Shown: in pieces, positions 1 through 57,787 of the stretch
Position numbering within the stretch: position 1 is the first letter of the stretch
How the letters are laid out: each line of letters opens with the position of its first letter
Origin: Perognathus longimembris pacificus
Lineage: Eukaryota; Chordata; Mammalia; Rodentia; Heteromyidae
DNA: 64,000 nt
Direction of reading: 5' to 3'
NCBI RefSeq assembly: GCF_023159225.1
Contig: NC_063188.1
Span: 17,629,086-17,693,085 of the forward strand
Made by a program: the position numbers and the translations under genes
The notes under the pieces: model-generated
Database searches by the model: none
Told to the model about the DNA's origin: nothing
The model's input: only the letters and a program-made list of their open reading frames with translations

Positions 1-44766
<44,766 letters not shown>

Positions 44767-46194
44767 CCCGGCGGCCTCCAGGCTCAGCAAGGCTGAAGAT
44801 TGAGGTCCGGTTCCACGGTTCTGCCTCCCACGTTCTGACACCCCACCCGCCGGGGCTACGCGGAGAGGACAGGCTCCGCGCCTAACGTTAGGAACCAGGG
44901 AGCAGGGAGGCAAGATCCCGAACCGAGAGAGAGAGCGGCTCCTAGCTCCCCCACCGGTTTTCCAGGCCGCCGCAGAGTCCGCCCTCTGCGACCAAACTAG
45001 GGAACTACAACGACTTGGCGCCGTCTCTACTAACTCCAGCCAAAAACATTTAAATACTACCTGTTTGTACTCTAAAGGTTAGCGCTGAGAAACAAACCAT
45101 GGCCAAACCTATGAGAAGACTCAACTGTGTTGGGCCGCTAGGATCCACTTCAGTCAAAAAGAAATCCTTATAAGTTACAATGTGTTGGCTATCTTACCGG
45201 CCAGATGTTCTCCCCCCTTTTCTTCTTCCCTCTAATCTGAAAATAACCCAAAAGTCAGCTCTTGGCTCATCCTCTGCATGTTACCTCCAAGCAGGCCAAC
45301 CCCCAAATGCACGGCCCCTCTCTACTCAAGCCTGATATTGTCAGGTCTTACCTAATAGAAGCCATTATTAACAGCAGCATAGTGATGTCACCCAGCCCAT
45401 CACACCCACCCACCCTTGAAGCTTCAAAGCCACATATTTTCTCCCCATCTTAATCTCTGCATCCAATCAATCAATAAACCTGGAAATATTTATTTCGGAT
45501 GACTTTTTTTTTTCAAGTTCTTTCCCTGTCATCCCAGTATCGTTAATCCTTCTGGATTACTGTAATTTCCCCCAAGTAAATCCTTCTGGCTTTAATCTCC
45601 CTATCATTTTTTACTCTGGTAGCAACCACAAAAACATCTACCCACTTCCCCCAAAGTAATGTTTCAAGTGTTTCATTCATGTGCTCCAGAATCTATACTA
45701 AACTACCGACTAAGACTCACTTTAATCCTGCAGTAATTTAACACCATAGTTTGGCCACAGGCCAATGGAACAGAATATAGTCTCAAGCACACCCAAACAT
45801 CTATGGAAAATTGATAGTCAGCATATGTAACATTTCAAATTAGTGAAGAAAGAGTGGATTACTCACTAAATAACACTGAGGACATTGATTTTTCCACATG
45901 GAAAATTATAAAATTAGAAGTCTACATCACAGCATAGATGGAAAAATCAATTCCAGGTAGACTGAAGATTTAACTGTGAAAAGTGAACATTTACAGCTTT
46001 CAGAAGAAAATGGGAGAGCACATGCCTGAGGGCAGAGTTCAGTCACAGAGCACATGCTTAGCTGTTATGCTCAACACCGAAAAGGAGAAAATACAATATT
46101 TTGATAATCTTAAAATAGGAAATGTATATTTTGATAATCTCAACATAGGAAATGTGATACATTTACTTGCATTGATTTGTCAAATGTATGTACT

Positions 46195-46515
46195 TGTTGG
46201 GTTTAGTGGCTTAAGCTTATAACCCTGGATAATTGGGAGGCATAAATTGGGAGAATCGAGGTTTGAAGCCTGCCTAGACATAAAGGTTTTCAGGACTCCA
46301 TTTCAACCAGTGGCAGGGTACAGTGATGAGTGCCTGTCATCCCAGTAAAACAGTGAAGTACAAATATGAAGGTCACAGCCAAGGTCAGTATAGGCCTAAA
46401 GTAAGATCCCCTTCCCGCAAATAACCAGCACAAAAAGAGGCTGTAGGCTTGGCTCAGTGGTAGAGCACCTGTCTAGAAAGTGCTAGACCCAGATTTCAAG
46501 CCACAGTATGGCAAA
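46195..46515 (+). repeat. Composite 7SL-7SL-tRNA SINE
   Basis: First 7SL arm 46197-46300, second 46305-46430, tRNA-like arm 46435-46512 ('ggctcagtggtagagcacct'). Diverged but collinear with the 40150 copy. Confidence 0.65.
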
Positions 46516-46589
46516 AGAAAGTCAAGCACCAGTTTGGGAGTAGTTATTTTTCAATACATACAGTCAATGAAACAATCTATGAAGTTCTC

Positions 46590-47310
46590 TAACTTAGTGC
46601 TGTTTTGGCCTTCTGACTTGTTCTCTCCTGTAACTCTTTGCAACCTGCTCTTTGTCTTACTGGCTCCTTGCTTTACCTAGCTCTTGCTAGACACCATCTT
46701 CCCTTATAACTGTTTCTTCTGCATTCACATTCAGCTCTTTTACATCTTTGCCCAAATGTCACTTATTTAGTGGGGCCTTCCTGACACATTTTATTTAAAA
46801 TTAAAAATCAACCAGGGACCAATGGCTCACACCTGTAAGCCTAGCTACTCAAGAAGCTGAGATGGGATTGCTGTTTGAGGACAACCAAGGCAGGAAAGTC
46901 CATAAGACCACTATCTCCAATTAACCACCAAAAAGCCAGAACTGGAGCCATGCCTCAAGTGGTAGAGCACAGCCTTGAGTGAAAAAAAACCTCAGGGACA
47001 GCACCCAGGCTGTGAGTTCAACCCCAGGACCGGCACAAAATATTCAATTAAAAATCAATAATTCTTTTCTTCCATTCCTATACACATGTCCCCTATTACT
47101 GGTACCTATTTATTTTTCTGTCTAGGATTTATCCTATCAACTATTCTGTCTAATTTCCTCATTAGTGTTGTCTCTCATTCACCTCTCCATACTGCAATGG
47201 AAATTCATGAAGGTGTGTATTTTTCCCTATTTTGTACATAACTGAATTCTGAAAGCTGAGAACCATGCTTTGTACAAAGTGGAAGGTAGACAAAATTGAT
47301 TAAATGGATG
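46590..47310 (+). repeat. L2 3' region interrupted by a SINE
   Basis: 'tgcccaaatgtcacttattt' and 'ggggccttcctgacacattt' before the SINE, and 'atggatgaataaatgaatta' after it, match the L2 3' end in order. A family B SINE (46810-47040) splits it; AATTAAAAATCA is duplicated. Confidence 0.75.
46810..47040 (+). repeat. Family B SINE, nested in L2
   Basis: Forward copy with both arms and a 12-bp target duplication. Confidence 0.88.
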
Positions 47311-47369
47311 AATAAATGAATTAGTATCCAGATTGTATAAAAAGACATAATAACTTAAAAAAAGAATGA

Positions 47370-47490
47370 ATCATTGGGGCATAATGATGCATACCTATAA
47401 TCCCAGCATTCAGAAGCAGAGGCAGGAGGATTGGAAATATGTAGCTGGCCTTAGATAGATTAGAGAGAACCTGTCTCAAAAACAAACCAA
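47370..47490 (+). repeat. B1-like 7SL monomer
   Basis: 'cctataatcccagcattcag' and 'gcagaggcaggaggattgga' identify a single 7SL arm without a tRNA-like partner. Confidence 0.7.
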
Positions 47491-47730
47491 CACTAACAAA
47501 CAGTAAGAACAATAACCAACCTGTAAGGGTTAGGGCTGTAGCCCTAGACCATGCAAAGCCCTAGGAATGATCCCCAACAACCCTGCCCCTCCCCCTTCCC
47601 AAAAATTGGGAATTCTTCACAAAATGTAGGAATAGGCACTCATTATCAAGGAGACCTAAATAGTCAACGAAGACATTAAAGTATGTCTCACTTATTAGTC
47701 AGGAAATTTTAAAAATAAAACATGAGAAAT

Positions 47731-47957
47731 GGGGCTGGGAATATGGCCTAGTAGTAGAGTACTTGCCTCATATACATGAAGCCCTGGGTTTGATTCCTCA
47801 GCACCACATATATAGAAAAAGCCGGAAGTGGCGCTGTGGCTCAAGTGGTAGAGTGCTAGCCTCGAGTGAAAAAGTAGCCAGGGACAGTGTTCAGGCCCTG
47901 AGTTCAAGCCCAGGACTGGCAAAAAAACAAAACAAGCAAAAAAAAAAAAAAAAAAAC
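47731..47957 (+). repeat. Dimeric ID-like SINE (family A)
   Basis: Full length with a long A-rich tail; CATGAGAAAT is duplicated exactly at 47721-47730 and after the tail. Confidence 0.93.
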
Positions 47958-47977
47958 CATGAGAAATCTATTTGGCC

Positions 47978-48184
47978 AAAAAAAAAAAATTCCAGTCATG
48001 GGGTTTGAACTCAGGGCCTGGGCACTATGCCTGAGCTTCTTTTGCTCAAGGCTAGCACTCTATCACTTGAGCCCAGCGCCACTTCTGGGTTTGGCTTTTT
48101 CTGTTTATGTGGTGCTGAGGAATTGAACCCAGGGCTTCTTGCATACTAGGCAAGCATTCTACCGCTAAGCCACATTCCCAGCCC
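47978..48184 (-). repeat. Dimeric ID-like SINE (family A)
   Basis: Reverse copy lying tail to tail with the previous SINE, making an inverted pair 20 bp apart. Confidence 0.88.
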
Positions 48185-48294
48185 TTAGCAAAAAATTTTA
48201 AAGTCAAACAGCATCATATGCTGAGGAGGTAGAGCAGATTAAATTCTCTTCCACAGATAGAAAGCAAGTTGGTAGTGTAATTTGGCAATCACTA

Positions 48295-48853
48295 ATCAAG
48301 TTAAGAATGGATCCTTCAACCCAGAAATTCCCTTTCTAGGCATGTACCCTGGCAAAACTCATCTTTGTCCACAAGGAGACAAACCATTTTCATTGCTGCA
48401 TTATTTGTAATCTCAAATAGTGGAAGCAAAAGCAAATGCCAGTTGGCAGGTGAATGGATAAATCAAATTATTCATGAAGTTAAATATTATTTTGAAATTA
48501 ACATAAATTAACTTGAGCTACAAGTAATAGATTTAAGCCTCCAAACTAATGTTAAAGTAAAAGCAAGTTGCAGAAAATGTAGCATAAAACACTTATATAA
48601 AGTCTGAAAATATTGTTTACTGCTTATGGTTACATAGATTTATAGTGGTATAAAACATAACATGGCATGATCACTAAATTAAAGATGGGGATAGGCAGAG
48701 ACTTAGGAGAAATATACAGAGAATATTTCTTGAAACAGCCTGAAAGTTGATATATAAGGAGGTAACAAGTTGGACAAGAAATGTACTCACTGCTTTACAT
48801 ATGAAACTGTAACTCCTCTCTACTTCACTTTGACAATAAAAGAAAAAAATTAA
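48295..48853 (+). repeat. L1 3'-end fragment
   Basis: 'acccagaaattccctttcta' through 'tgctgcattatttgtaatct' and an end 'tgacaataaaagaaaaaa' that matches the short insertion at 38349. Confidence 0.8.
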
Positions 48854-49263
48854 AGAATGGGATATGTATTTTGAGTTGTTATTTCATGTGATTTTCTGCA
48901 GTAGGAAAAATTTGCAATCAATTAAATTGAAAAATAAGAAAGCTGTAGGGAATGACCAACAGTATAAAATACTAGTAACAGGCCAAAAACAATGAGGTGA
49001 AGAAACTTTCTTTGGATGTATCAAGGAGTCCCCTTGGCCCTACTAAATATATATGGTTTCAGTGAAGACTATTACAGAGAACAGGGTAGGGGGCTGTGTT
49101 GTGAGAAATCAGAGATAAAGAGACCGCACATTGAAGAGATTTGGAAATGAAAAGGAGCATAAGTTGATTTTAATTAAATGAGTTAAAATGGTCAAAGCCT
49201 GAAACCACTTTAAGGCAAAGGGGAAGAAGCCAAAAAAGAGAGCCTTTAAGATGCTAGAACCAT

Positions 49264-49456
49264 GGGCTGGGAATATGGCCTAGTGGTAAAGTGTTTTCCT
49301 TGTATACCTGAAGCCCGGGGTTCAATTACTCAGCACCACATATATAGAAAAAGCCAGAAGGGGCGCTGTAGCTCTATGCTAGCCTTGAGCAAAAAGAAGC
49401 CAGGGACAGTGCTCAGGCCCTAAGTTCAAGTGCCAGGACTGGCAAAAAAAAAAAAA
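49264..49456 (+). repeat. Dimeric ID-like SINE with small deletion
   Basis: The right arm lacks the bases between 'gctgtagctc' and 'tatgctagcc'. AGAACCA flanks both ends. Confidence 0.88.
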
Positions 49457-49674
49457 GCCAGAACCAAGAGACAGAAAGGTAGCCAGCAAATTCCCTCAGT
49501 AATGAGGAAGGGTAAGGATCCATGGAGGTGAAAGAATCAGCATCAGAGAAAAGGTTACTCACTTCTCCTTGCAAGTCTAAGGTATCCCCAGCAACTAAAA
49601 ACAGTACCTAGCCTTTAGTGGACTCTCAATAAGTACTTGTTGAGTGAAGCATAGGAGGTTGTGTAGTAAAAATT

Positions 49675-49768
49675 AAAACATATGGAGGTGAAGTTACTAT
49701 ACACTGAGGTCTAATACAAACAAAACATATTGAGGTGAAGTTACTATATACTGAGGTCTAATGCAAAC
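49675..49768. repeat. 47-bp tandem duplication
   Basis: Two copies of a unit containing GGTGAAGTTACTATA, with a 47-bp period and few differences. Confidence 0.85.
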
Positions 49769-49859
49769 AAAATGATAATTATATATAATATTCAGTGCAA
49801 AGAATTAAGTAGTCGTTGAAACAAATAGATGAATCTTTAGCTTCAAGAGACAGTGTATC

Positions 49860-50159
<300 letters not shown>

Positions 50160-51235
50160 CCACTGATGGTAATCTGCTTTGTTCTCATAAATCAGTATTG
50201 CTCCCAAGGCTTGACCCACTGACTGCCCTCCCCAGGGGAGGGCTGAAATTCTCCAGCCAAGCCTCCAGCCCAGAATCTTAATCTAAATATGCAAGCCCAC
50301 TCGTGCTATCTCAGGAGACAGGCGCCAAAGAGGTGGAGCAAGGGAATTGCTCAAACAATAGGCTCCCCGAGCCATGAACTCTGGAAACTCTTTGAACCCA
50401 GGAGCTATCTGGGACCTTGCCCCCACCACTTACCCCTTACTCCTACTTAAGCCCTGGACCCCTGTGTAAGCTTATAGAATGCCCCTGGCCCAGACATAAG
50501 ATCTGCCCTTGGCAAAGTGACTCTTCCTTTGGCTGATGATACCTGAGGGGCAGATGGAGCACCTCCCACCTTAGTTGCATGAAGGTATAAANNNNNNNNN
50601 NNNNNNNNNNNNNNNNNNNNNNNNNNNNNNNNNNNNNNNNNNNNNNNNNNNNNNNNNNNNNNNNNNNNNNNNNNNNNNNNNNNNNNNNNNNNNNNNNNNN
50701 NNNNNNNNNNNNNNNNNNNNNNNNNNNNNNNNNNNNNNNNNNNNNNNNNNNNNNNNNNNNNNNNNNNNNNNNNNNNNNNNNNNNNNNNNNNNNNNNNNNN
50801 NNNNNNNNNNNNNNNNNNNNNNNNNNNNNNNNNNNNNNNNNNNNNNNNNNNNNNNNNNNNNNNNNNNNNNNNNNNNNNNNNNNNNNNNNNNNNNNNNNNN
50901 NNNNNNNNNNNNNNNNNNNNNNNNNNNNNNNNNNNNNNNNNNNNNNNNNNNNNNNNNNNNNNNNNNNNNNNNNNNNNNNNNNNNNNNNNNNNNNNNNNNN
51001 NNNNNNNNNNNNNNNNNNNNNNNNNNNNNNNNNNNNNNNNNNNNNNNNNNNNNNNNNNNNNNNNNNNNNNNNNNNNNNNNNNNNNNNNNNNGATCCCCTG
51101 AGAGAGAGTTCTGGGCCAATTCCTTTACTCCTCTGTGGGAACTTGGCCTGCTGGCAATAAACTCGTTTGCTCTACTGACTTGTCTATGGTCTTGTGGTTT
51201 TCTGGGATAATTTTCTTTTCACCCTGAAGCCATTA
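50160..51235 (+). repeat. Probable endogenous retrovirus LTR, interrupted by gap
   Basis: Non-SINE block with LTR layout: U3-like sequence, TATAAA at 50586-50591, then the gap. After the gap come AATAAA at 51156-51161 and a U5-like stretch with 'tatggtcttgtggttttctg', reminiscent of gammaretrovirus-type (ERV1) LTRs. No viral coding sequence is visible. Boundaries and target duplication could not be set. Confidence 0.6.
50592..51091. other. Assembly gap, 500 N
   Basis: Exactly 500 N between the TATA-like box and the poly(A) signal of the LTR, so the missing sequence may be LTR or internal proviral sequence of unknown length. Confidence 0.99.
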
Positions 51236-51489
51236 TGCCATGCCTCAGGTCTCCTGACTCTGCTCAGGTCACCATGGCATCTCTCTTCAACTTTCCACTA
51301 AAGTTCATCTGGTTTGTTGAGGTCGTTTTCTGCCCTTTCTTTAGTGTAGTAGCCTCATGACTCAAGTTTCCTAACATTTTCCAGCCTTCCCATAAATTGA
51401 GTGGCCGCATTTGATCCATTAAACAACTATGACCAAATATATAGAATCTCAGTATTTCCATAGACAATTTTTTTAAATGAAAGCTTGAG

Positions 51490-51560
51490 CAGGTGACTTG
51501 GCTCAGTGGTTAGGCACATGGCTAGCATGCAGGAGACCATAAGTTTCGTCCCCAGAAGAG
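51490..51560 (+). repeat. tRNA-like monomer
   Basis: 'gtgacttggctcagtggtta' and a weak B box ('taagtttcgtccccag'). Confidence 0.6.
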
Positions 51561-52400
51561 AGACAAAACATCTTTAACATCTCAAGGCAGTCAAATACTA
51601 ACAGAAAAGATAATAACTTGCCTAACAAGTATAGATCTGTGTTCAAACCCCCGTACTGCCAAAAAGAAAATAATAATAAAATAAATTTAATTAAATGGTT
51701 ACAAAACAATATATTATACCAAGTTTATTTATTGGGCAATTTGTTTCCTGTCTCATTCTATTTGTTTGTTGTTTGTGGTACTCTGGTGTTTTTCTTGTGA
51801 TGTTTTTCATTCTCTTATACCCAAGCCCTGGCAGACCACTGAGCTACATATCTCCAACCCTAAAGCTCATGATATTTGAAAATAGATTTTTAGGCTGGAT
51901 CTTTTCACATCTCAAAACTGCATAATTACTATAGAGAAACCATAGCTATTATAAATTAAATTAGTTATGCACAGACAATTTCCAGAGCAAAATTACCAAA
52001 GCCTTTCAAAAATTTATAGCAAAATATAAAAGTTTAATGCAAGATGTGGATGCATTTGAATACATTTAATATGATGCTGGCTGAAGCCTACACAAGGGAG
52101 AGTGCTTGGGCCTGCAAAGACAAAACCAAGCCCGCCTAACACAGATGAGGCTGGGAAGATTTCACATAGGTGAGTCAGCCCCCAGAGGCTACTGGAAGGC
52201 AGGCTGAGTAGAGGCATAAATGATTCATGGATTTTTAAATCACCATTAGTCGAAAAGTACACAAATCCAACATTGATATTGCTTTTCATGCAAAGCAGTA
52301 TAAAGAAGAAACTGCTGTTTTTATTTCAATAATTCTGGTTTACATTTTGGTGTTGTATTTTTAGTTATACATGTCTATATTAATTACATATTTTTCTCTC

Positions 52401-52640
52401 TTTTGTTTTTTGGTATGCTAGTCCTGGGGCGTGAACTCGGGGGCTGGGAGCTGTCCCTTAGCTTTTTCATTCAAGGCTAGTGCACTACCACTTGAGCCTA
52501 GCTCCACTTTCATCTTTTTGGTGGTTAAATGGTGACAAGAGTCTCACAGACATTTCTGTCTGGGCTGCCTTTGAACCTCAGTCCTCAGATAGCAGTCTTT
52601 TGGGTAGCTAGGATTACATGTATGAGCCACCAGAGTATGG
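52401..52640 (-). repeat. Family B SINE
   Basis: Reverse copy, both arms, moderately diverged. Confidence 0.8.
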
Positions 52641-52773
52641 CTCAAAATTTCTAACTTTTTTTTTTTGGTATTGAGGTTTGAACTCAAATCCTCAAACATT
52701 TGAGGCTGGCACACTACCACTTGAGCCAAATTTCCAGCCCTGACTATTTTAATCCCATATAGAATTTGCAGTG

Positions 52774-52983
52774 AAGCTAGGTGTTGATGGCTCACCCCTG
52801 TAATTCTAGCTACTCATGGGACTGAGATCTGAGGATCACAGTATGAAGCTAGCCTGGGCAGTTAAATCACAGCAAATGCCTGAAGTGGCTCTTTGGCTCA
52901 AGTAATAGAGTGCTAGCCTTGAGCAAAAGGGCTGGGTGAGTGCCCAGGTCCAGAGTTCAAGCCTCAGGACCAGCAAAAAAAAA
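52774..52983 (+). repeat. Family B SINE
   Basis: Forward copy; the 7SL arm has a short internal deletion after 'gcctgggcag'. A reverse SINE piece at 52660-52740 precedes it. Confidence 0.8.
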
Positions 52984-53154
52984 TTGCAACAAGAAAGGCT
53001 CATTACTTAGAGCCATAGGCTATGATCTATTCTGGTAAGATAGTGAGAGGCCCAGCAGACAGGAGAAACTGGCCTCTTTAGGGTGCCGTCAACATCCTTA
53101 TTCTGCCATTTAAAGTCTCACTTCCTCCTTTTCTACTTTATTCCTACCCTGGCT

Positions 53155-53385
53155 ACTTTTTTTGGGGGGGGGGGTAGGGAGTCCTGAGTTTGAACTCGGA
53201 GCCTGGGCACTGTCCCTGAGCCGCTTTGTGCTCCAGGCTAGTGCTCTACCACTTGAGCCACAGTGCTACTTCCTGCTTTTTCTTAGTAGTTTCTTAGAGA
53301 TTAGTCTCATGGACTTTTCTGCCCAGGCTGGCTTTGAACCCCTATCCTCAAATCCCAGCCTTCTGACTAGCTAGGATTATAGGAC
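53155..53385 (-). repeat. Family B SINE
   Basis: Reverse copy preceded by a G run. Confidence 0.8.
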
Positions 53386-53454
53386 TGATGAGACTCTTTT
53401 TACTATTTTGTGAATACAAGCTCTATCAGCATCCTCTTTCAGAAACTAGACATG

Positions 53455-53650
53455 GGGGCTGGGAATATGGCCTAGTGGTAGAGTGCTTGCCTACATACAT
53501 GAAGCCCTAGGTTTGACTGCTCAGCACCACCTATATAGAAAACGGCCAGAGGTGGCGCTGTGGCTCAAGTGGCAGAGTGCTAGCCTTGAGCAAAAAGAAG
53601 CCAGGAATAGTGCTCCGGCTCTGAGTCCAAGCCCCAGCACTGGCAAAAAA

Positions 53651-53682
<32 letters not shown>

Positions 53683-53690
53683 AGAAACTA
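53455..53690 (+). repeat. Dimeric ID-like SINE (family A)
   Basis: Full length with a long A-rich tail; AGAAACTAGACATG and AGAAACTAGAAATG flank it. Confidence 0.9.
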
Positions 53691-54504
53691 GAAATGCTGA
53701 ACTGTGAGACTACAATAGAGCCAGCCTGGCCTTTTAGGATTCAAAGATCTCTCTTGAATATGTTTTTCTTTATTGTTATATTTGTTTTGGTGCTGGGGCT
53801 CACAATACAACCCATAGACTTGTGTAACTAGCCTGGCATTCTGTCACTGAGCAACATCCCCAGACCATGAATGTATTTTTCCATTTTCCCCGAGTTACCA
53901 TATAGGACCATTTATTACAAAATTTATCCTCTGTTCATCATTCCCATTGGCATTGAACATGTACAGTGCTTAGTAGCAACCTGATGGGTATTTAGTTGAT
54001 CACCTGAACACTTGTTTTTGACCTTCATAGATTATTAAATTATAAAAATGGTCATAAGATGCTTAAAATATATCCCCAAAGAATCAGATAGATACTGATG
54101 TTGAAATCCAGAGCATAAACGATAAAACGTCTACACATTCTCAAGATGATACTCATCAGACCCTTAAGCTGATCAAAATTCTTAGGTAGCACATAAAAAT
54201 TTCTCAAGTACTTTGGAAACCCAGAGAGGGCTAAATTCAATTTGCTTTCTCACTTATTGGGAATAAAAATTATTCACATGTGTAAAGAAAATGATGAGAT
54301 TAGAGATATCACTTAGAAACAAAACATAAAAATGATTAATGCAATGTTTTTTTAAAAGCACTGAATCGAAGAATTCCAAACATCAGATCCTCTGAGAAAT
54401 TTTTGTCTATAAATGTTACAGGTTCTAGCAATGTTTAATCAGCACTGTGATGAATACCGTGTGATGATTTATGTAGATCTGGGCAGAGTTCTTGCTGATC
54501 AAGA

Positions 54505-54752
54505 CATGTTATGGCTGGTTGCCAACAGCTCACTCTTAACACTAGCTACTCAGGAGGCTGAGATCTGGGTAAAATGGTTCAAAGTCATCCCAGGCAGACT
54601 AATTAGAAAGACTGTTATCTCCAATTAACCAACAAAAAGCCAAACACGGAGCCTGTGGGTCATGTGACAGAGTGCCACCCTTGAGTGAAAAAAGCTCAGG
54701 GATAGGGCCCAGGCCCTGAATTCAAGCCCTAGTACTGGCACAGAAAAAAAAA
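54505..54752 (+). repeat. Family B SINE
   Basis: Forward copy with a damaged start of the 7SL arm. Confidence 0.8.
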
Positions 54753-55500
54753 TCATATTAGTTTCTCACAACAGCCTTCCATGTCCAACAGATAAATCTC
54801 TCAGAAGTGATAAGAAGGAGGTAAAGAGGAAAAGAATGGCATTTGTGGGTCTTGTGGTCCTACCAAGATGAAGCTGTGTTGGAGGGCAATATAGTCCATG
54901 CTCCTATCTGTCTGAGAAGGGTTTGACTATCTTAATAAGGATAACAGCATGAACAGGTAAGTCAGTGACAACTATAGCAAAAATGTAAGTTGGCTTCTCT
55001 TTTCTACCACTGTTATTTTATTCTTACATGAACCCTGGAATTCAACGTCAATATAGGATTATGAAGGAGGAGATGGTGAATCTTCAATCCGAGTTTAAAT
55101 ATGAAATTACTAAAAGATCTCCAAATATTGAATTGACCGAGTTTTATGTAGACAAGTCTAGATCATTGTTCTCAAGTCAAATGGCGCCTCTCAAATCAAG
55201 TCCAGATACCTACTAGCAGTGTAAAGTGCCTGTGAACTGTCTGTCTTGCCATAGCCATGAGAAATAGGCAACACTATCATTTCCATTGGTACTTGTTCAC
55301 CGTATCCCTTATAGAAATTTACAAATGACTTAGAATTCTCCTAAGGGTGAATACTGCACTAATCAATTTAATTTTTAATTAAAATTGTTTTGCACTGGTT
55401 CTGGGGCATGAACTCAAGGCTAGCGCTCTAATTGAGATACAATTTCACTTTCAACTTTTGTTTTTAACAAACAATGCTTAGAGATAAGAATCTCAGACTT

Positions 55501-55515
55501 TTCTCTTTCTTTCTT

Positions 55516-55548
<33 letters not shown>

Positions 55549-55599
55549 TTCTCTCTCTTTCTCTCTCTCTTTCTTTCTTTCTCTCTTTCTTTCTTTCTT

Positions 55600-55684
<85 letters not shown>

Positions 55685-55891
55685 CTTCTCTCTTTCTTTC
55701 TGCCGGTCTTAGGGCTTGGACTCAGGACCTGAGCACGTTCCCTGGCTTCTTTTTTGCTCCAGGCTAGCAGTCTACCTCTTGAGCCACAGCATCAGTTCTG
55801 GTTTTTCTGTTTATGTGGTGCTGAGGAATCAAACCCAGGGCTTTGAGCATGCTAGGTGAGCACTTTCCCACTAAGCCACATTCCTAGCCCC
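55501..55891 (-). repeat. Dimeric ID-like SINE with giant (CT/TTTC)n tail
   Basis: Reverse SINE body 55701-55891. Its tail side is about 200 bp of CT and TTTC repeats (55501-55700). Confidence 0.88.
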
Positions 55892-56004
55892 CTCTCCCAT
55901 TTTTTTAACCCAGGTTTGGTCTTGAACTGTGATTCTTAGATCTCAGCATCCTGAGGATTACAGGCATGAACCATCAGTATCCAGTTCCAATGTTTGGTTT
56001 TGTT

Positions 56005-56228
56005 GTTGTTGGTGGTGGTCATGGGGCTTGAACTCTTGGCCTGAAACTCTTTTGATCAAAGCTAGTGTTCTACCACTTCGACCCATAGCACCACTTCTAG
56101 TTTTCTGGTGGTTAATTGGAAATAAGAGTCTCATGCACTTTTCTGCTCATGTTTTGAACCTCTATCCTCAAATTTTAGCCTCCTGAGTAGCTAGGATTAT
56201 AGATGTGAACCAGTAGCACCTGGCTTTT
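56005..56228 (-). repeat. Family B SINE
   Basis: Reverse copy; another 7SL-arm remnant precedes it at about 55900-55985. Confidence 0.78.
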
Positions 56229-56783
56229 CAATTCAATTTTTTTTAATCAAGTGCTATGTCTTCCTTCTTAGTGTTGATCTGTCTTTCCCACAGTCGCCTG
56301 TGACTGCAGCTGCTGGAATCATGTATTTCTTCATTGCTCGCCTCTATTCTTCAATTTCTCTTGTTCTTTGAAGCTTTACTCTGACATCTCTCAGGTGGAA
56401 AGCAATGGTTCCTCTTCTGAGTAACAGGATCTCGATGTACCTCTTTATAAAATGTCCTGAAACTTCTCAAGGCTTGTTTTGTAACATATTATTACAGAAT
56501 GAATGAGCCTGATGGGCTCTGATCATTCTTATCACTCAGCCCTTTATACTCACACTTTTTACTGTAAATGTTTATGAAACAGCTGTGTCTTTATTTTCCT
56601 GTAGTATGTCCACATTTTCCTTCCTTTAATGTGCATAAGAGATATGCATAGTTCTACAAATAATTTTAAAGCAAATGTTCATGTAACTTGTTCCTGAGTC
56701 AAGAAATCATACATTGTTGTCCCTTTGTCGGTGGCTCTTTATCACTTCAATTCCACCTCCAATTCCATAAAAAGCTTCTGACT

Positions 56784-57026
56784 TAGCTGGTTGCAGGCAG
56801 TTCATGCCTGTAATCCTAGTTACTCAGGAGGCTAAAATCTGAGGATTGCACTTTGAAGTCAGTCCTGGCAGGAAAGTCTGTGAGACTCTTATCTCCCATT
56901 AATCATTAGCTGGAAGTGGAACTGTGGCTCAAGTAGTAGAGCACTAGCCCTGAGCAAAAAAAGCTCAGAGGCAGCATCCAAGTACTGAGTTCAAGCTACA
57001 GCATCAGCAGGAAAGAAAAAAAAGCT
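56784..57026 (+). repeat. Family B SINE
   Basis: Forward copy, both arms, ending in a G/A-rich tail. Confidence 0.85.
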
Positions 57027-57084
57027 TCTGTCTCTCAATTGGTCAAAGTATGTGCCATACTGGACATTAACATTTTGAAGCTTG

Positions 57085-57165
57085 GGCTAGAGATTTCACT
57101 CAGTGATAGAGCATTTGCTGAGAATGTACACGCTATGTGTTTGATCTTTGACACCACAGGAAAAA
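57085..57165 (+). repeat. tRNA-like ID monomer
   Basis: 'gagatttcactcagtgatag' and 'tgtttgatctttgacacca'; old. Confidence 0.6.
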
Positions 57166-57179
57166 GTGTTTTCCTTCTT

Positions 57180-57478
57180 TTCTATCACTCCTGAACATAA
57201 CCACTATCATGGTATTTTGATAGTCATCCCTTTGTTTTCATTTTGTACCATTTATGAATATAGTTTAGATAGATTGATCTTTTGGGATCATATAATACAT
57301 ACTATTTTGTACTTTATTTCAATATTATATCATTTATGTGGTAGCATATAGATGCCATTCATTTCACTGGTATATAGTATTCCATTGTGGGACTATATCA
57401 CAATTAATTCTCCAGTTGATAAATATTTGGTAGTTCCATTATTGGACATCACAAATAAAAGTTATTAGGAATATTCTT
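57180..57478 (-). repeat. L1 fragment
   Basis: 'agtattccattgtgggacta' and 'ctccagttgataaatatttg' are the reverse of the common L1 3' region. Confidence 0.75.
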
Positions 57479-57700
57479 AGCTGGGTGGTAGTGGCTCACG
57501 CCTGTAATCCTAGCTATTCATAGTCAGTCCGGGGAAGGAAAGTCCATGAGTCTCATATCTCCAATAAATTACCAAAACAAAAAAGCTGGGGATGGAGATG
57601 TGGCTCAAGGGGTAGAGTGCTAGCCTTGAGCCCAAGAGCTCAGGGACAGCACCCAGGCCCTGAGTTCAAGCCCTAAGACCAGCAAAAAAAAAAAAAAAGA
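57479..57700 (+). repeat. Family B SINE
   Basis: Forward copy lacking part of the 7SL arm; GAATATTCTTAG-like sequence on both sides. Confidence 0.85.
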
Positions 57701-57787
57701 ATATTCTTGTTTCTGATTTTTGGTGCTAGTTTCTTAGCTTGTGACATTGCTATTCCTCCCAAGAACTTCATGAAATATTAGTGTCCC

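Noticed and set aside
55028..55216. 62-codon plus-strand frame beginning MNPGIQRQYRIMKEEM
   Set aside because: Balanced composition but no recognisable family, no promoter or splice context and no support beyond chance length. Left as unexplained intergenic sequence.
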